Program-made: the position numbers and the translations under genes
NCBI GenBank assembly: GCA_017394925.1
Contig: JAFPWQ010000239.1
Coordinates: forward strand, 1 to 5,966
Origin: Synergistaceae bacterium
Lineage (GTDB): Bacteria > Synergistota > Synergistia > Synergistales > Aminobacteriaceae
Length of the DNA: 5,966 bases
Reading direction: 5' to 3'
Notes under the pieces: generated by a model
Seen by the model: only the letters and a program-made list of their open reading frames with translations
Databases searched by the model: none
What the model was told of the DNA's origin: nothing
Shown: piece after piece, positions 5,839-5,966 of the stretch
Position numbering within the stretch: the first letter of the stretch is position 1
Layout of the letters: the number at the start of each line of letters is the position of its first letter

Positions 5839-5966
5839 ATGTCAGGAAATTTTATATTTTCATCTGAGTCAGTAACCGAAGGACACCCGGATAAAGTAGC
5901 GGATCAGATTTCCGATGCAGTTCTTGATGCGATTCTCAAAGATGACCCAATGGGACGCGTTGCATG
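5839..5966 (+). CDS. metK: S-adenosylmethionine synthetase, N-terminal fragment (cut by window edge)
   Basis: MetK makes S-adenosylmethionine from methionine and ATP in the cytoplasm. Only the first 42 codons are present; the frame is open to the end of the window. The N-terminus FSSESVTEGHPDKVADQISD (7-26) is the hallmark of the family: the GHPDK motif lies at the ATP/metal-binding site, and DQISDAVLDAIL follows as usual. The ATG at 5839 is set by the conserved N-terminus and by AAGGAGG (5820-5826), 12 nt upstream. The SAM-I riboswitch immediately before it supports the identity independently. Confidence 0.97.
   Translation, partial: MSGNFIFSSESVTEGHPDKVADQISDAVLDAILKDDPMGRVA

Noticed and set aside
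5640..5840. 66-codon open frame on the minus strand
   Set aside because: It lies antisense to the SAM-I riboswitch and terminator, which fully explain the sequence.
1..5966. CRISPR array, tRNA, insertion sequence or phage-defence genes
   Set aside because: I saw no regularly spaced repeats, cloverleaf, transposase motif or terminal inverted repeats; recognisable genes and the riboswitch account for most of the window.

Overview
The window is a moderately AT-rich bacterial chromosomal segment with ordinary housekeeping content. Strong AGGAG-type ribosome binding sites, a SAM-I (S-box) riboswitch before metK, a zinc-free type S4 protein and TrpA/TrpB sequences of clostridial flavour suggest a Bacillota (Clostridia-like) or Synergistota organism. 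The Gly/Asn-rich lipoprotein fits either, and I cannot place it more finely from sequence alone.

Layout. Positions 69-848 (+) encode a putative lipoprotein with a Cys-Gly-rich N-terminus, a 40-residue Asn-rich linker and an unrecognised C-terminal domain. A hairpin at 852-893 separates it from a convergent tryptophan operon on the minus strand. The operon reads trpD (4806-3787), trpC (3641-2862), trpB (2851-1658), trpA (1665-898). trpC-trpB-trpA are tightly packed and the trpB stop overlaps the trpA start. The operon is abbreviated: trpE and trpG are not upstream of trpD, and trpF is missing between trpC and trpB. The 145-bp trpD-trpC gap holds a tandem duplication of about 55 bp. A 197-bp divergent intergenic region separates trpD from rpsD (5004-5615, +), which starts with TTG. 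It is followed by a SAM-I riboswitch with a complete terminator/antiterminator platform (5637-5811), then the first 42 codons of metK, cut by the window edge.

How the genes work together. TrpD, TrpC and TrpA/TrpB carry anthranilate and PRPP to tryptophan. The phosphoribosylanthranilate isomerase step (TrpF) and anthranilate synthase (TrpE/TrpG) must come from elsewhere if the pathway is complete. metK makes S-adenosylmethionine, and the riboswitch before it should terminate transcription when SAM is plentiful.

The most unusual signal is a short sequence repeated twice between trpD and trpC, with a degenerate third copy just before trpD. On the trp-coding strand each copy can be read as a mini-ORF with a shared SA...K..F core. 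Two of these mini-ORFs end inside or next to the Shine-Dalgarno sequence of the next trp gene. This is speculative. I found no clear evidence of a wholly new system in the window.
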